A stretch of DNA of 64,000 nucleotides. Source: Longimicrobiales bacterium (GTDB lineage: Bacteria > Gemmatimonadota > Gemmatimonadetes > Longimicrobiales > Gaopeijiaceae). The notes beneath the pieces were generated by a model. That model was given only the letters and a program-made list of their open reading frames with translations. It did no database searches and was not told the DNA's origin. This document shows positions 8,166 through 18,339 of the stretch, piece after piece. The first letter of the stretch is position 1, and the number at the start of each line of letters is the position of its first letter. The stretch covers positions 388,134-452,133 of the forward strand of contig CATQHQ010000001.1 in NCBI GenBank assembly GCA_958296005.1, in the 5' to 3' direction. The translations under genes were made by a program, and so were the position numbers.

Positions 8166-9418
8166 ACCAGGTGTGGGTGGTGGTCCGAAGAGAGTACGTG
8201 GAGCGGGTGCGGACGAAGGGGTTCATCATCGCCACGCTGGCCGTCCCGCTGATGATGATGGGCCTGATGGCGTTCAGCATCTTCATGGGCGTGCAATCGA
8301 ACCAGTCCGAACGGGAGATGGCTCTGGTCGACTACACCGGGGTGCTTGGCGACTCGGTGGCCGCCGGCCTGGAGGGGGTCGGCTACACGATGGAGATCGC
8401 GGCGCCGTCGGAGGCCGGGGTGACGGAGCTGGATCAGCGCCTGGAGGACGACGAGATCGCGGCCTACATGATCCTGGACGACGTGACCGTTTCCCAAGGC
8501 GCGTTCGTGTACCGCAGCAAGGACGGTCCCGGCCGTCTCTTCCGCGCTCTCTCGGAGCGGATCGTGGCGGAGGCCGCGCTGTCCGCCCGCTTGGCAGGGG
8601 TCGAGGACCCCGCCGGCCTGCGCCAGCTGCTGGGCGGCGGCGAGCTCGAGTTCGAGGCGTTGCGAGAGGAGGACGAGGCGAGCGGCATCGACGAAGGCGT
8701 ATCCATAATCACCGGCTTCGCGGGAGCGATGCTCCTCTACATGTCCATGCTGATCTACGGCTCCTACGTGTTTCGCTCGGTGATGGACGAGAAGACGAAC
8801 CGGGTGGTCGAGGTGGTGATCTCGTCGATCCGGCCCTGGCAGCTCATGCTCGGAAAGATCCTCGGCGTGGGCGCCATGGGCCTGACTCAGCTGGGGATAT
8901 GGGTGGCGTTCGTGGCCGCTCTCGCCCTGGCGGGCCTCCCGCTGGTGGCCTCCCGCTTTTCGATGGAGAACATCGACCAGCTTCTGTCCGTCCTGCCCGG
9001 CGTCGGCATCCTGGGGCTCTTTCTGCTCTACTTCCTCTTGGGGTACTTCCTCTACTCGGCGTTGTTCGCGGCCGTGGGTGCCATGTGCAGCAGGGAAGAG
9101 GAGGCCCAGCAGGCCCAGGTCCCCCTCTTCCTGCTTCTGGGCGTCCCTCTCATGCTGCAGCTGAGCACGATCAACAGCCGCGCCTTCGACTGGCTGAACT
9201 GGGTGGGTCTCTTCCCCTTCTTCAGCCCGATCCTGATCTTTCCCAGGGCCGCGGCCGGCACGGTGCCCGGGTGGATGACGGCCCTGTCCTTGGTGCTGAT
9301 GGCGGCGGCGATCGTGTGCACCGCGTGGGTGGCGGGCCGGATCTACCGGACGGGGATCCTCATGCAAGGCAAGCGCCCGACGTTCAGGGAGCTCGTGCGC
9401 TGGGTCCGAGCGGCCTAG
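8162..9418 (+). CDS. ABC-2 type permease (NatB-like)
   Basis: Membrane partner of the ATPase encoded just upstream; ATG 8162 overlaps its stop. The 418-residue protein has one membrane helix near residues 20-45, a long extracytoplasmic region (about 50-180), then five or so hydrophobic segments in the C-terminal half, the topology of ABC-2 permeases of the NatB/YhaP group. The motif MDEKTNRVVEVVISS just after the second helix is characteristic of this group. The 3' end overlaps the 3' end of the convergent amidotransferase gene by 4 bases. The transported compound is unknown. Confidence 0.9.
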   Translation: MNQVWVVVRREYVERVRTKGFIIATLAVPLMMMGLMAFSIFMGVQSNQSEREMALVDYTGVLGDSVAAGLEGVGYTMEIAAPSEAGVTELDQRLEDDEIAAYMILDDVTVSQGAFVYRSKDGPGRLFRALSERIVAEAALSARLAGVEDPAGLRQLLGGGELEFEALREEDEASGIDEGVSIITGFAGAMLLYMSMLIYGSYVFRSVMDEKTNRVVEVVISSIRPWQLMLGKILGVGAMGLTQLGIWVAFVAALALAGLPLVASRFSMENIDQLLSVLPGVGILGLFLLYFLLGYFLYSALFAAVGAMCSREEEAQQAQVPLFLLLGVPLMLQLSTINSRAFDWLNWVGLFPFFSPILIFPRAAAGTVPGWMTALSLVLMAAAIVCTAWVAGRIYRTGILMQGKRPTFRELVRWVRAA

Positions 9419-10254
9419 CGTCCCGACGACTGCCGTCGCCCCAGGTGCATCTCCACAAAGCGTCGCACCAGCTGCGAGGCCCGCGGCGTCTCCTCCACCC
9501 GGCTCGACAGCTCCTCTACCGTCGTGCCGGCCACCTCGGCCACGTAGCGCGGGTAGGCGGCGAAGCGGCTGAGCAGCCCCGCGGCGTCCAGCTCCGGGTG
9601 GAACTGGGTGCAGTAGACCGGCGCGTCGTCGAAGCGGTACGCATGGTTCTCCACCTTCGCCGACGACGCCAAGAGAGTCGCGTTCTTCGGCAACCTCTCC
9701 ACCAGGTCCTCGTGGCCCATCTGAACGTTGCACGACGGCGCAAGGTAGCCGAACAGAGGGTCGGCGCCCCCCGCGTCCGTGATTGTGAGGCGGTGGGTGC
9801 CTACTTCGGCCCGACCCAGGTCGCGGATCACCTCCCCGCCCATCGCCACCGCCATCCCCTGGAAGCCCCAGCAAGAGGCGAACGCCGGCACGCCCGACGC
9901 GTGGACGGTCCGCAGCGACTCCATCGCCGTGTCGAACCATGGCCCCCCGGCTGCGGCCGAGTAGGCGCCGCTCCCTCCCATGAGCACGAAGTCGGCGCGC
10001 TGCAAGTCCTGCTGGCGGAGCGGCCTGCTCAGCAGGTCGAAGACGTCGATCCGGGCCGGCAACGGGCGCAGCGCCCGCTCAAAGGAAGCGATCTCGTGGG
10101 AACCCATGGGGTCATCCGGGTCCCTGACCTGCAGCAGCAGGAAGCGCAACGGCGGCGTCGCCCTCTCGCCGGCCGACGCACGATCACCCGTCGTCAGCGC
10201 CCCCCGGCAGGCGGCCGACCCGGGTTCAGGACGCGGAGCGGAGGAGGGCGGCAA
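9415..10254 (-). CDS. Class I glutamine amidotransferase-like protein
   Basis: Resembles stand-alone GMP-synthase-type glutaminase domains. The nucleophile Cys128 lies in ASCWGFQ and the His219-Glu221 pair in FHPEL, so the catalytic triad is intact. Family members release ammonia from glutamine or act on gamma-glutamyl compounds. No synthetase partner is adjacent, so the acceptor is unknown. The annotated start is TTG 10254, which overlaps the upstream 114-residue ORF by 29 bases and has no clear ribosome-binding site. The first 35 residues are not conserved-looking, so the true start could be later. Confidence 0.82.
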   Translation of the reverse strand: MPPSSAPRPEPGSAACRGALTTGDRASAGERATPPLRFLLLQVRDPDDPMGSHEIASFERALRPLPARIDVFDLLSRPLRQQDLQRADFVLMGGSGAYSAAAGGPWFDTAMESLRTVHASGVPAFASCWGFQGMAVAMGGEVIRDLGRAEVGTHRLTITDAGGADPLFGYLAPSCNVQMGHEDLVERLPKNATLLASSAKVENHAYRFDDAPVYCTQFHPELDAAGLLSRFAAYPRYVAEVAGTTVEELSSRVEETPRASQLVRRFVEMHLGRRQSSGR

Positions 10255-10564
10255 GGTTGTAGCGGTCCAGCGTCCGAGCTTTCTCCAGCGCCTCCTCGTA
10301 GCTCGATTCGATGATGATCACGGCGGTCCGCGCCGGCTTCACGTCGTCCGTCTGGTCCGTGGGGACGTAGCAGAGCCGGGCCCTGCACGACTCGTGCTGC
10401 CCCGGGTCCTCGGCGAACTCCAAGTACACGTCCCAGAACCTGCCTTCGTGGGTGAAGGTCGTCAGGTGGAGGTTCTCGGCGGCCCTCGAATCGTCCTGCC
10501 CGGTGGAGCCGGAGCCGGAACTCTGGGACGGCTTCTCTGAAGTGGAATCCGATCGCGGCGTCAT
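10226..10564 (-). CDS. Hypothetical protein (about 112 aa)
   Basis: A small soluble protein with a Ser/Gly-rich, low-complexity N-terminus (first 30 residues) and a more ordered remainder with an alternating strand-helix pattern (VYLEF, ARLCYVP, AVIIIESSYEEALEKART). No recognised domain. The start at ATG 10564 is preferred over 10570 on weak grounds. It overlaps the amidotransferase gene by 29 bases and probably shares its transcript. Its 5' end is divergent from the alternative complex III operon, 240 bases away. Confidence 0.6.
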   Translation of the reverse strand: MTPRSDSTSEKPSQSSGSGSTGQDDSRAAENLHLTTFTHEGRFWDVYLEFAEDPGQHESCRARLCYVPTDQTDDVKPARTAVIIIESSYEEALEKARTLDRYNLAALLRSAS

Positions 10565-10690
10565 GAGCATGGGGCTTTGGTTTACCTTGGGCTCGCCGGC
10601 GGCTGCGCCCGACGCCCGGAATCATGTCCTCTTGCTGGGAACCGTGGCAAGCCTGCCGCTCGCGCTCGTCGCGGCCCCGGCGGAAGTTCG

Positions 10691-10719
10691 TTGACATCCT
10701 CCACGCCAAATCCTAACTT
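10691..10719 (+). promoter_or_regulatory. Predicted sigma-70 promoter of the actABCDEF operon
   Basis: A perfect -35 hexamer TTGACA (10691-10696) is followed after 17 bases by TAACTT (10714-10719), which keeps the three most conserved -10 positions. It lies about 90 bases before the actA start in the only gap of that size upstream of the operon. The remaining 240-base gap holds nothing else I can recognise. Confidence 0.5.
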
Positions 10720-10808
10720 CCGTCGGCCCGTTCAAGTACCCGTCGCTTCCCGCCGACGCCGACCTTGCTTCTCATCCACCATCAACCGGCCCGCAGCACG
10801 GGTTCCCG

Positions 10809-11387
10809 ATGCCTACCGCGAGAACGAAGAGGCAGTGGCTGACGGCTGGTTTGGGGAGCGTCTCCCTGCTGGGCGTTGCGCTTCTCGTGGCATGGCAAGC
10901 GCCGAACGCCCAGCAGCCCTCCGAAGGAAGCGAAGGAGCCGCCGCGGAGGCGGACGTCGCGTCCCAGCCGATCCAGTTTCCTCACGACACCCACGCTGGG
11001 CAGTTCCAGATCGACTGCCAGTACTGCCACTTCTCGGCGGAGCGCTCGGTCGACGCGGGGATCCCTCCGGTGGCGACGTGCATGGGGTGCCACCAAGTCG
11101 TGCCTGGAAGGACCAACCCGGCAGAGGTGGCCAAGATCCGAGAGTATCACGACTCGGACACGCCGATCCCGTGGAGGCGGATCTACAAGGTCTCGGACCA
11201 CGTCAACTTCCCTCACCTCCGACATGTGGCCGCAGACGTCGCCTGCCAGACCTGCCACGGCCAAGTTCAGGAGATGGGCGTGCTGGAGACGGTTGCTCCC
11301 GAAGCCGGCAACTTGAAGATGGGCTGGTGCGTCTCCTGCCACCTGGAGCGAGGCGCCTCGCGGGACTGCACGGTATGTCACTACTGA
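10809..11387 (+). CDS. actA: Alternative complex III subunit ActA, pentaheme cytochrome c
   Basis: Pentaheme electron-transfer subunit of alternative complex III, a quinol-oxidising respiratory complex that replaces cytochrome bc1. Five CxxCH heme c motifs are visible, beginning at residues 70, 91, 146, 174 and 187. An N-terminal hydrophobic helix (about 11-30) anchors or exports the protein, and the hemes face the periplasm. The 192-residue length and heme number match known ActA proteins. It is the first gene of actABCDEF, with the actB start 7 bases beyond its stop. Confidence 0.93.
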   Translation: MPTARTKRQWLTAGLGSVSLLGVALLVAWQAPNAQQPSEGSEGAAAEADVASQPIQFPHDTHAGQFQIDCQYCHFSAERSVDAGIPPVATCMGCHQVVPGRTNPAEVAKIREYHDSDTPIPWRRIYKVSDHVNFPHLRHVAADVACQTCHGQVQEMGVLETVAPEAGNLKMGWCVSCHLERGASRDCTVCHY

Positions 11388-11394
11388 GGGCTTC

Positions 11395-14300
11395 ATGAGC
11401 GACGGTTTCGGGCGGCGCGACTTCCTCAAGGTGGTAGGCGTCGGCGGCACGAGCGCGGCGGCGGCCGGTTGTTCGACGGATACTGTCGAGCGGCTGATTC
11501 CCTACGTAACGCCGCCGGAGGAGATCACGCCGGGCGTTGCGACCTGGTACGCCACCACGTGCGGCGAGTGCGGCTCCGGTTGCGGCGTACGCGTGCGCAC
11601 CCGAGAGGGCCGCGCCGTGATGATCGAGGGGAACCCGGACCACCCGGTTTCCAAGGGCGGACTCTGCTCCCGGGGCGTGTCGGCGTTGCAGGGCCTCTAC
11701 AACCCGGACCGAATCGCCACTCCGATGCGCGCCGTGAACGGGAGCTTCGAGCCCGTCTCATGGGACGAAGCGCTGGAGCTCTTGGCGGACCGGTTGGGCA
11801 CCGGCGGCCGCTCCCTCTTCCTGACCGGCCCCAAGGGACCCACCGAGGGCAACTTCCTGAACCGCTTCGCGGATCGGCTGGGGGGACGGCGGGTCGTGTA
11901 CGACGCCCTTGACGACTCGGCGCTCCGGCGCGCCGCGAAGATCGCCTTCGGCGTCGACGCGCTGCCCCGGTACCAGATCGGCGAGGCCGACTTTCTCGTC
12001 AGCTTCGGGGCCGACTTCTTGGAGACTTGGCTTTCCCCCGTCCACTTCGCCGCGGAGTTCGCCTCCATGCACGGGGTGCGCGACGGACACAAGGGCCGCT
12101 TCGTCTTCATCGGTTCCCGCCTCTCCCTGACCGGGCAGAACGCCGACGAGTGGATCCCCGCCCGTCCCGGTTCGGAGGCGCAGGTCGCCTTGGCCGTGGC
12201 CGGCGAGCTGGTACGCCGCGGCGCCGATGCTGGACCCTACACGGCGCTCGTCTCCAACACGGACTTGGAGAGCGCCGCGGAAGCCGCGGGCGTGGAGGCC
12301 GAAGCCCTCTCCGCGCTGGCGGATCGCTTCGCCGCCGGAAACGGCCTGGCGCTGGGACCGGGCTTGGCGGGCCATCACGCCGGAGCGACCGCCGCCAACT
12401 TGGCGGTCCTGATCCTGAACGCGGTGGCGGGCGCCGTCGGACGCACCATCCACCTGGATGCGACGCCCGACGGCGAAGCTTCGTCGTACGGCGACATGGT
12501 CCAAGCCGTGGCCGAAATGGACGCAGGAGCCTACGGCGTGGCGGTCGTGTCGGGCGCCAACCCAGTCTACTCCCTCCCCCCCGCCTCCGGCTTCGCGGAC
12601 GCCTTCGGCAAGGTTCCCTTCAAGGTCGCCTTCGCCACCGCGCCCGACGAAACCACGGCGATCGCCGACCTGGTGCTCCCCGACGCCCATCCGCTGGAGT
12701 CGTGGGGGGACGCCATGCCGGCGCCCGGCAAGTACTCGGTGCGGCAGCCGGTCATGCGGCCGATCCACCTCTTCGACTCCCGCCCCATGAGCGACGTGCT
12801 CCTGGAGACGGCGAGCCGGCTCGGCCACGACTTCGGCGCCGTCACCTTCCACGAGTACCTCCGAGCGGCCAACCGAAGCTGGCTGGCCGCGAACGGAGAG
12901 GCCGTGGGGTTGGCGGGCGATCCCAACGCCCGCTGGCGCGAGCTGCTGCGGACCGGATCCGTCTCATACGCCGACACGTCGCCCAAGGTCGAGGCCCTTC
13001 AGCCTCCCGAGACGGCGGTGGGCTTCGCCGCTCCGAGCTTCCAGGGCGACGGCGATCTGACGTTGGTCGTCTACCCCTCTCCGCGCTTCGGCGACGGGGC
13101 GCACGCGAACCGGCCCTGGTTGCTGGAGCTCCCGGACCCGGTGTCCAAGATCATGTGGCACTCGTGGGCGGAGCTGAACCCCACCACCGCGGAGCGGCTT
13201 GGCCTCCGATCCGGCGACGTGGTGCGGATCGCGTCGGGCGAAGGCGAAGTGGAGGTCCCCGCATGGGTCTACCCGGGCGTCCGGGAGGACGTGGTAGCGG
13301 TCGCGATGGGCGGGGGCCACACCGTGTACGCCGAGTTCGCCCGCACGTTCGCCGACGGCGGCGGGGTCAACCCCATGACGCTCCTGCCTGCCGACGCCGA
13401 CGCCGAGTCGGCCGCCCTGGCGCTGGTTTCGACCCGGGTCTCGGTGACGCCGACCGGCGAGTGGCGGCGCCTGGTCTCCACCGAGGGCTCCCACGATCAG
13501 GACGACCGGAACGTCGCTCCGGCGATGGCGTTGTCGGCTCTGGGGCACGCTGCCGACGCCGCCGCCGAGGACGAGCACGGCCATGACGGCCAGCGCCGAG
13601 AGCTGCAGGAGGGCGGCGGCTTCGTGCCCGTGCCCACCGAGGGTCGTGCGGAGGACTTCCCTCTGCCCGGCTCCGACTTCGGCGAGTACGCCGACGACCA
13701 CCCCCGCTGGGCGATGGCGATCGACCTGGACAAGTGCACCGGCTGCGGCGTCTGCGTGACCGCCTGCCAAGCCGAGAACAACGTCCCGTGGGTCGGCGAG
13801 AGGGAGGCGATGAACGGCCGGGAGATGCACTGGCTTCGGCTGGAGCGCTACTACGAGACCGTGGACGCTTCCCACGCCGGGCCCCTGGACGTGCGCCTCC
13901 TGCCGATGCTGTGCCAGCACTGCAACAACGCGCCGTGCGAGCCCGTGTGCCCCGTCTTCGCCGCCTATCACACCCCCGACGGGCTCAACGCCCAGGCGTA
14001 CAACCGCTGCGTGGGCACTCGCTACTGCGCCAACAACTGCCCTTACAAGGTTCGGGTCTTCAACTGGTACGGCTACACCAGCGATATCCCCGAGCCGATG
14101 AACTGGCAGTTCAACCCCGACGTGACCGTCCGCGACAACGGCGTCATGGAGAAGTGCACCTTCTGCGTGCAACGGATCCGGGACGCCGGGAACCGGGCGG
14201 CGGTGGAGGACCGAGAGGTTCGGGACGGCGAGGTGTACACGGCGTGCCAGAGCGTATGCCCGGCGGACGCGATCGTCTTCGGCAACATACGGGACGCCGG

Positions 14301-14430
14301 CTCCCGGGTGGCGGCAGCGGTGGACGACGAACGGACCTACAGGGTGCTGGACGAGCTGATCAACACCCAGCCCGCGGTCCACTACTTGAAGAAGGTCACC
14401 TTCCACGAAGTGGACGAGGGCGGGCACTAG
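11395..14430 (+). CDS. actB: Alternative complex III subunit ActB (molybdopterin-oxidoreductase-like plus Fe-S domain)
   Basis: Large periplasmic subunit carrying the iron-sulfur chain of alternative complex III. It starts with a twin-arginine-like signal (GRRDFLK) followed by a lipobox-like AAGC. Residues about 50-700 resemble molybdopterin oxidoreductases; residues about 773-985 form a ferredoxin-like B2 domain with four Cys clusters ([27 protein letters not shown]). In characterised complexes the first domain lacks a molybdenum cofactor. Here it keeps Cys 56, 59, 63 and 91 in the classical C-x2-C-x3-C-x27-C spacing. The stop lies 4 bases before actC. At 1011 residues it is the normal fused length. 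Confidence 0.93.
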   Translation: MSDGFGRRDFLKVVGVGGTSAAAAGCSTDTVERLIPYVTPPEEITPGVATWYATTCGECGSGCGVRVRTREGRAVMIEGNPDHPVSKGGLCSRGVSALQGLYNPDRIATPMRAVNGSFEPVSWDEALELLADRLGTGGRSLFLTGPKGPTEGNFLNRFADRLGGRRVVYDALDDSALRRAAKIAFGVDALPRYQIGEADFLVSFGADFLETWLSPVHFAAEFASMHGVRDGHKGRFVFIGSRLSLTGQNADEWIPARPGSEAQVALAVAGELVRRGADAGPYTALVSNTDLESAAEAAGVEAEALSALADRFAAGNGLALGPGLAGHHAGATAANLAVLILNAVAGAVGRTIHLDATPDGEASSYGDMVQAVAEMDAGAYGVAVVSGANPVYSLPPASGFADAFGKVPFKVAFATAPDETTAIADLVLPDAHPLESWGDAMPAPGKYSVRQPVMRPIHLFDSRPMSDVLLETASRLGHDFGAVTFHEYLRAANRSWLAANGEAVGLAGDPNARWRELLRTGSVSYADTSPKVEALQPPETAVGFAAPSFQGDGDLTLVVYPSPRFGDGAHANRPWLLELPDPVSKIMWHSWAELNPTTAERLGLRSGDVVRIASGEGEVEVPAWVYPGVREDVVAVAMGGGHTVYAEFARTFADGGGVNPMTLLPADADAESAALALVSTRVSVTPTGEWRRLVSTEGSHDQDDRNVAPAMALSALGHAADAAAEDEHGHDGQRRELQEGGGFVPVPTEGRAEDFPLPGSDFGEYADDHPRWAMAIDLDKCTGCGVCVTACQAENNVPWVGEREAMNGREMHWLRLERYYETVDASHAGPLDVRLLPMLCQHCNNAPCEPVCPVFAAYHTPDGLNAQAYNRCVGTRYCANNCPYKVRVFNWYGYTSDIPEPMNWQFNPDVTVRDNGVMEKCTFCVQRIRDAGNRAAVEDREVRDGEVYTACQSVCPADAIVFGNIRDAGSRVAAAVDDERTYRVLDELINTQPAVHYLKKVTFHEVDEGGH

Positions 14431-14434
14431 CGCG

Positions 14435-15829
14435 ATGGCGACGGCGGAACTGCGGCGGGAAGCGCCGACCGCAGCGGCGCGGAGGGAGCGAGGCGCCCTT
14501 CCCAACCCGGACGTTCAGTCCTACAGCGACGTCAACCGGGACGTGCTCAAGGTCCTATCTCGTCCGGGCCCAGGGTGGTGGATCCTCTTCGGCTTGGCCG
14601 CGGGCGGCGTGGGACTCTTCTTCACGTCGTGGTTCTGGCAGATCTACAAGGGAATCGGCGTCTCGGGCCTGAACGCGCCGGTCGGCTGGGGCGTCTACAT
14701 CACGACGTTCGTGTTCTGGGTCGGCATCGCCCATTCGGGAACGCTGATCTCGGCGATCCTCTTCCTCTTCCGCGCCCCCTGGCGACAGTCGATCTACCGC
14801 GCAGCGGAGGCGATGACCGTATTCGCCGTGATGACCGCCGGCCTCTTCCCGCTGATCCATGTGGGCCGGGTCTGGCATGCCTACTGGCTGATCCCCTATC
14901 CCAACTCTCGCTTCCTCTGGCCCAACTTCCGGTCCCCGCTGGTGTGGGACGTCTTCGCGGTAACCACCTACTTCACCGTCTCCGCCGTCTTCTTCTACCT
15001 GGGGACGATCCCCGACTTGGCGGCGGCTCGAGACCAAGCCAGGGGCCTGCGGAAGAAGTTCTATCACTTCATCTCGCTGGGGTGGCGGGGGACCGACCGG
15101 GAGTGGCACCACTTCTCGAAGGCGTACATCTACTTGGCGGCGCTGGCGACGCCTCTGGTGCTCTCCGTGCACTCCGTGGTGTCGTGGGACTTCGCCATGG
15201 CAATCGTGCCGGGGTGGCACACCACGATCTTCGCGCCCTACTTCGTGGCTGGGGCGATCTTCTCCGGCGTGGCGATGGTGATCACTCTCGCCGTCCCCAT
15301 GCGCAAGTTCTTCGGTCTGGAGAACTACCTGACCGTCAAGCACTTCGAGGCGATGGCCAAGCTGTGCCTCGTGACGGGGACGATCGTCCTCTACGCCTAC
15401 CTGACCGAGTACTTCCTGGCGTGGTACTCGGGCGAGCCGCCGGAACGGGGCTCGTTCTGGAACCGGGCCTTCGGTCACTACTGGTGGGCCAACTGGACGA
15501 TGCTCACCTGCAACGGCCTCGTGCCCCTCATGCTCTGGTTCAAGCGGGTGCGGAGGTCGATCTCGGCCCTGTTCGTGATCTCGATCTTCGTCAACATCGG
15601 GATGTGGTTCGAACGCTTCGTCATCATCGTCACCTCCCTCTCCCACGAATACGAGCCGTGGGCGTGGGGCCTCTACCGGCCGTCGATCGTCGAAATGGGG
15701 ATCCTGATCGGCAGCTTCGCCTGGTTCGGTTTCTGGTTCCTGCTCTTCACGCGCCTGCTGCCGCCGGTAGCGATTGCGGAGATGAAGGAGGTGCTTCCGC
15801 CGCCGCTTCGAAGACGGAGAGGATCGTGA
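14435..15829 (+). CDS. actC: Alternative complex III subunit ActC, NrfD-like quinol-binding membrane protein
   Basis: Polytopic membrane subunit of the NrfD/PsrC family, with about ten hydrophobic segments across 464 residues. In solved structures this subunit holds the quinol-binding site next to the ActB clusters. Recognisable conserved stretches include [14 protein letters not shown] and the [10 protein letters not shown] region. The TGA stop overlaps the actD ATG (15827-15829), implying coupled translation. Function follows from family and operon context rather than from a single catalytic motif. Confidence 0.93.
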   Translation: MATAELRREAPTAAARRERGALPNPDVQSYSDVNRDVLKVLSRPGPGWWILFGLAAGGVGLFFTSWFWQIYKGIGVSGLNAPVGWGVYITTFVFWVGIAHSGTLISAILFLFRAPWRQSIYRAAEAMTVFAVMTAGLFPLIHVGRVWHAYWLIPYPNSRFLWPNFRSPLVWDVFAVTTYFTVSAVFFYLGTIPDLAAARDQARGLRKKFYHFISLGWRGTDREWHHFSKAYIYLAALATPLVLSVHSVVSWDFAMAIVPGWHTTIFAPYFVAGAIFSGVAMVITLAVPMRKFFGLENYLTVKHFEAMAKLCLVTGTIVLYAYLTEYFLAWYSGEPPERGSFWNRAFGHYWWANWTMLTCNGLVPLMLWFKRVRRSISALFVISIFVNIGMWFERFVIIVTSLSHEYEPWAWGLYRPSIVEMGILIGSFAWFGFWFLLFTRLLPPVAIAEMKEVLPPPLRRRRGS

Positions 15830-16368
15830 TGGCCAGACGTTCGGACGATCGACAGGGCTTCTTCGCCGTCTTCGAGCACTTGGACTCGACGGTCGACGCC
15901 TGCAAGGCGCTGCGAGCCGCGGGCTACAAGAAGTTCCGCGCGTTCGCGCCCCTGCCGGAGCACCACCTGCTGGAAGACGGGTTGGCGCTGGAGCACAGCC
16001 CCGTTCGAGTGTTCACCCTGTCGGGCGCGCTGACCGGCGCGGCGACCGGCTTCGGCTTCACCTCCTGGACGTCGTTGGATTGGCCGCTGGTGACGGGCGG
16101 CAAGCCCCTGTTGTCGATCCCCGCCTACGTGGTGATCGCCTTCGAGTGCGCGATCCTCTTCGGCGCCCTCGCCACCGTGATCGGCCTCTTCATCAACGCC
16201 GGCCTGCCGAACTTCCGCCGCAAGGTGGCGTACCACCCCGCCTGCTCCAGCGGGGCGTTCGGCATCTACGTACCCGTGTCCGCCGCCAAGGCGTCGGAGG
16301 TGCGCGAGATCCTGACCAGCCACCACCCCGCCGAGCTGCGGGAGGACCAGGAGGGGTTCGATGCTTAG
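15829..16368 (+). CDS. actD: Alternative complex III subunit ActD (DUF3341)
   Basis: A 179-residue membrane subunit with two hydrophobic hairpin segments (about 60-80 and 97-125) after a cytoplasmic domain beginning FFAVFEHLDSTVDACKALR, which is typical of the DUF3341/ActD family. It carries no cofactors and is structural in the complex. ATG 15829 overlaps the actC stop; an in-frame GTG lies one codon earlier. Its 3' end overlaps actE by 8 bases. Confidence 0.9.
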   Translation: MARRSDDRQGFFAVFEHLDSTVDACKALRAAGYKKFRAFAPLPEHHLLEDGLALEHSPVRVFTLSGALTGAATGFGFTSWTSLDWPLVTGGKPLLSIPAYVVIAFECAILFGALATVIGLFINAGLPNFRRKVAYHPACSSGAFGIYVPVSAAKASEVREILTSHHPAELREDQEGFDA

Positions 16369-16999
16369 GCGATTCGGCCTCGCCGCCGCCTTCCCCATCC
16401 GCCGCCCGGGGATCGTCGCGGCGCTTCTCCTTGCCGGCCTCGGTTCCGGCGCCTGCGTACCGTTGGACGACTTCATGGCGGCCGTCTTCGGCAGGAGCAT
16501 GAGGGATCAGCCGTCGTTCGACCCCTACGAGAACACCCTGCTGCCCCCGGAGGGCTCGGTGCCGTTCGCGGCGGGAAACTACCCGGCCGGTCCGTTCGAG
16601 GTGAACATCGGCCAGCCCGAGGGCAGCCCCGACGTGCCGCCTCCCTTCACCCAGCTGGAGATGACCAGCCGCCCCGAGGTCGTGGACAGCCTGACCAACC
16701 CGGTTCCGGCGTCCCCCGAGTCGCTCGCCCGGGGAGAGGAGCTGTACGAGCGGGTGTGCATCGTTTGCCACGGCCCCGACGGGTCGGGGACCACGGGGTA
16801 CATCTTCGAGGTCCACCCGGCCCTGGCCGCCTATCCCCTTCGCGGCGACGCCGCCGTGGCCCGGAGCGACGGCTACCTCTACGGGATTATCCGGGTGGGC
16901 AGGGCGCTCATGCCAGCGTACGGTCATCAGATCGGCCACTACGACCGATGGCATGTCGTCAACTACGTGCGTCGCCTCCAGGGCGTAGGCGCAAACTGA
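16361..16999 (+). CDS. actE: Alternative complex III subunit ActE, monoheme cytochrome c lipoprotein
   Basis: Monoheme cytochrome c of 212 residues. The heme motif CIVCH spans residues 133-137 and the likely axial Met is M184 (ALMPAY). A signal peptide ends in a lipobox-like GSGAC with Cys32, so it is probably lipid-anchored on the periplasmic face. In alternative complex III this subunit passes electrons from ActA toward the terminal oxidase or a soluble carrier. It overlaps actD by 8 bases and stops one base before the actF start. Confidence 0.92.
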   Translation: MLRRFGLAAAFPIRRPGIVAALLLAGLGSGACVPLDDFMAAVFGRSMRDQPSFDPYENTLLPPEGSVPFAAGNYPAGPFEVNIGQPEGSPDVPPPFTQLEMTSRPEVVDSLTNPVPASPESLARGEELYERVCIVCHGPDGSGTTGYIFEVHPALAAYPLRGDAAVARSDGYLYGIIRVGRALMPAYGHQIGHYDRWHVVNYVRRLQGVGAN

Positions 17000-17000
17000 C

Positions 17001-18284
17001 ATGAGCGGCCACTCCGTCCCCTCCGAGATCCCGATCCGGCACCTGAACCGCTCCGGTCCGACCAGCACTGCGCTGGGGATCATGATCTTCGCCGGCGTCG
17101 TGTCGTTCTTCGCCGCGCTCTTCACGGATCCGGCGCTGGCGTGGAAGTCCTACGTGGTGAACTGGAACTACTTCACCTCCCTATCCCTGGGCGGCGCGGC
17201 GGTGGCGGCGGTGACGTGGATCGTGAAGGCGAAGTGGAACTGGCCCATTCGGCGGCTTCACCAGTCGCTGGTGGCGTTTCTGCCGATCTCTTTCGTGCTC
17301 TTCGTCCCCATGCTGGTGGTGCTGCGGGAGGACTACTTCCCGTGGATCGCCATGATGGAGTACGATCCCATCGTCCAGAAGAAGGCGGCCTACCTGAACA
17401 TCCCGTTCCTGGTGAGCCGCAACGTCGTGGGCGTCGCTGCCCTCTTCGGCTTGGCGCTGGGGTTCGTGTACTTGGCGCTTCGGCCGGACTTGGGTGCGTT
17501 GGGACGCGGCGGCGCAACGGCGGCCCACCGTTGGCGCGAGCGCCTCACTGCCGGCTGGGCCGGCCAAGAGGCGGAGGAGAACCGGAGCTATCACCGGATG
17601 ACCCGCTTGGCGCCGGTGCTGGTCATCACCTGGGTGGTCGTGATGACGATCCTCTCCTTCGATTGGGCGATGTCGCTCGAGCCCCACTGGTTCTCGACGC
17701 TGTTCGGCGGCTGGTTCTTCATGGCGTCGTTCTGGGGGGGGCTGGCGGCTACGGCGGTACTGGCGGTGGGGCTGAAGGGGAGGGACGCCGTGTTCGACAA
17801 GCACGTGGGAACGCCCGTCCTGTGGGACCTGGGCAAGCTGGTGTTCGCCTTCACCGTCTTCTGGACCTACTTGTTCTGGTCCCAGTACCTGCCGATCTGG
17901 TACGGAAAGCTGGAGTGGGAGCAGGCGTGGCTGGCCACGAGGCTCGGCCCGCCGTGGGGCGGCCTGTCGGCGGCGGTGATCGTCCTCTGTTTCGTCGTGC
18001 CGTTTGCCGGGCTGCTGGGGGCGCGTCCCAAGAAGTCGCCTCGGGTTCTGCAGAGCTTCGCGACCGTGGTGCTGGCCGGCCTCTGGGTCTGGCAGTACAT
18101 GCTGATCTTCCCGTCGCTGCACCACGAGGGCGATGCAGTGTTCTCCGCGCTGACTCCGTTGATCGGCGTGGGCTTTCTCGGCCTCTTCCTGACGGCGATC
18201 CGCTGGTTCCTGGCGACCTTTCCAGCGATTCAGGTGTGGCAGCCTCCTGTGGACCCGGAGCCGCTGGAGGCGGAAGGACGGTAG
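17001..18284 (+). CDS. actF: Alternative complex III subunit ActF, integral membrane protein
   Basis: A 427-residue polytopic membrane protein with about ten hydrophobic segments, related to ActC but lacking a quinol site in known structures. It is the last gene of the act operon. Motifs such as DWAMSLEPHWFSTLFGGWFF are typical of ActF. No cytochrome oxidase genes follow in the window: the next gene, 55 bases on, encodes a glycosidase. The oxidase partner must therefore be encoded elsewhere. Confidence 0.92.
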   Translation: MSGHSVPSEIPIRHLNRSGPTSTALGIMIFAGVVSFFAALFTDPALAWKSYVVNWNYFTSLSLGGAAVAAVTWIVKAKWNWPIRRLHQSLVAFLPISFVLFVPMLVVLREDYFPWIAMMEYDPIVQKKAAYLNIPFLVSRNVVGVAALFGLALGFVYLALRPDLGALGRGGATAAHRWRERLTAGWAGQEAEENRSYHRMTRLAPVLVITWVVVMTILSFDWAMSLEPHWFSTLFGGWFFMASFWGGLAATAVLAVGLKGRDAVFDKHVGTPVLWDLGKLVFAFTVFWTYLFWSQYLPIWYGKLEWEQAWLATRLGPPWGGLSAAVIVLCFVVPFAGLLGARPKKSPRVLQSFATVVLAGLWVWQYMLIFPSLHHEGDAVFSALTPLIGVGFLGLFLTAIRWFLATFPAIQVWQPPVDPEPLEAEGR

Positions 18285-18339
18285 ACGGTAGGGGCTGTCC
18301 GACGGGGAGCGACCCGTACCGCAACAAAACGGCAAGCCT

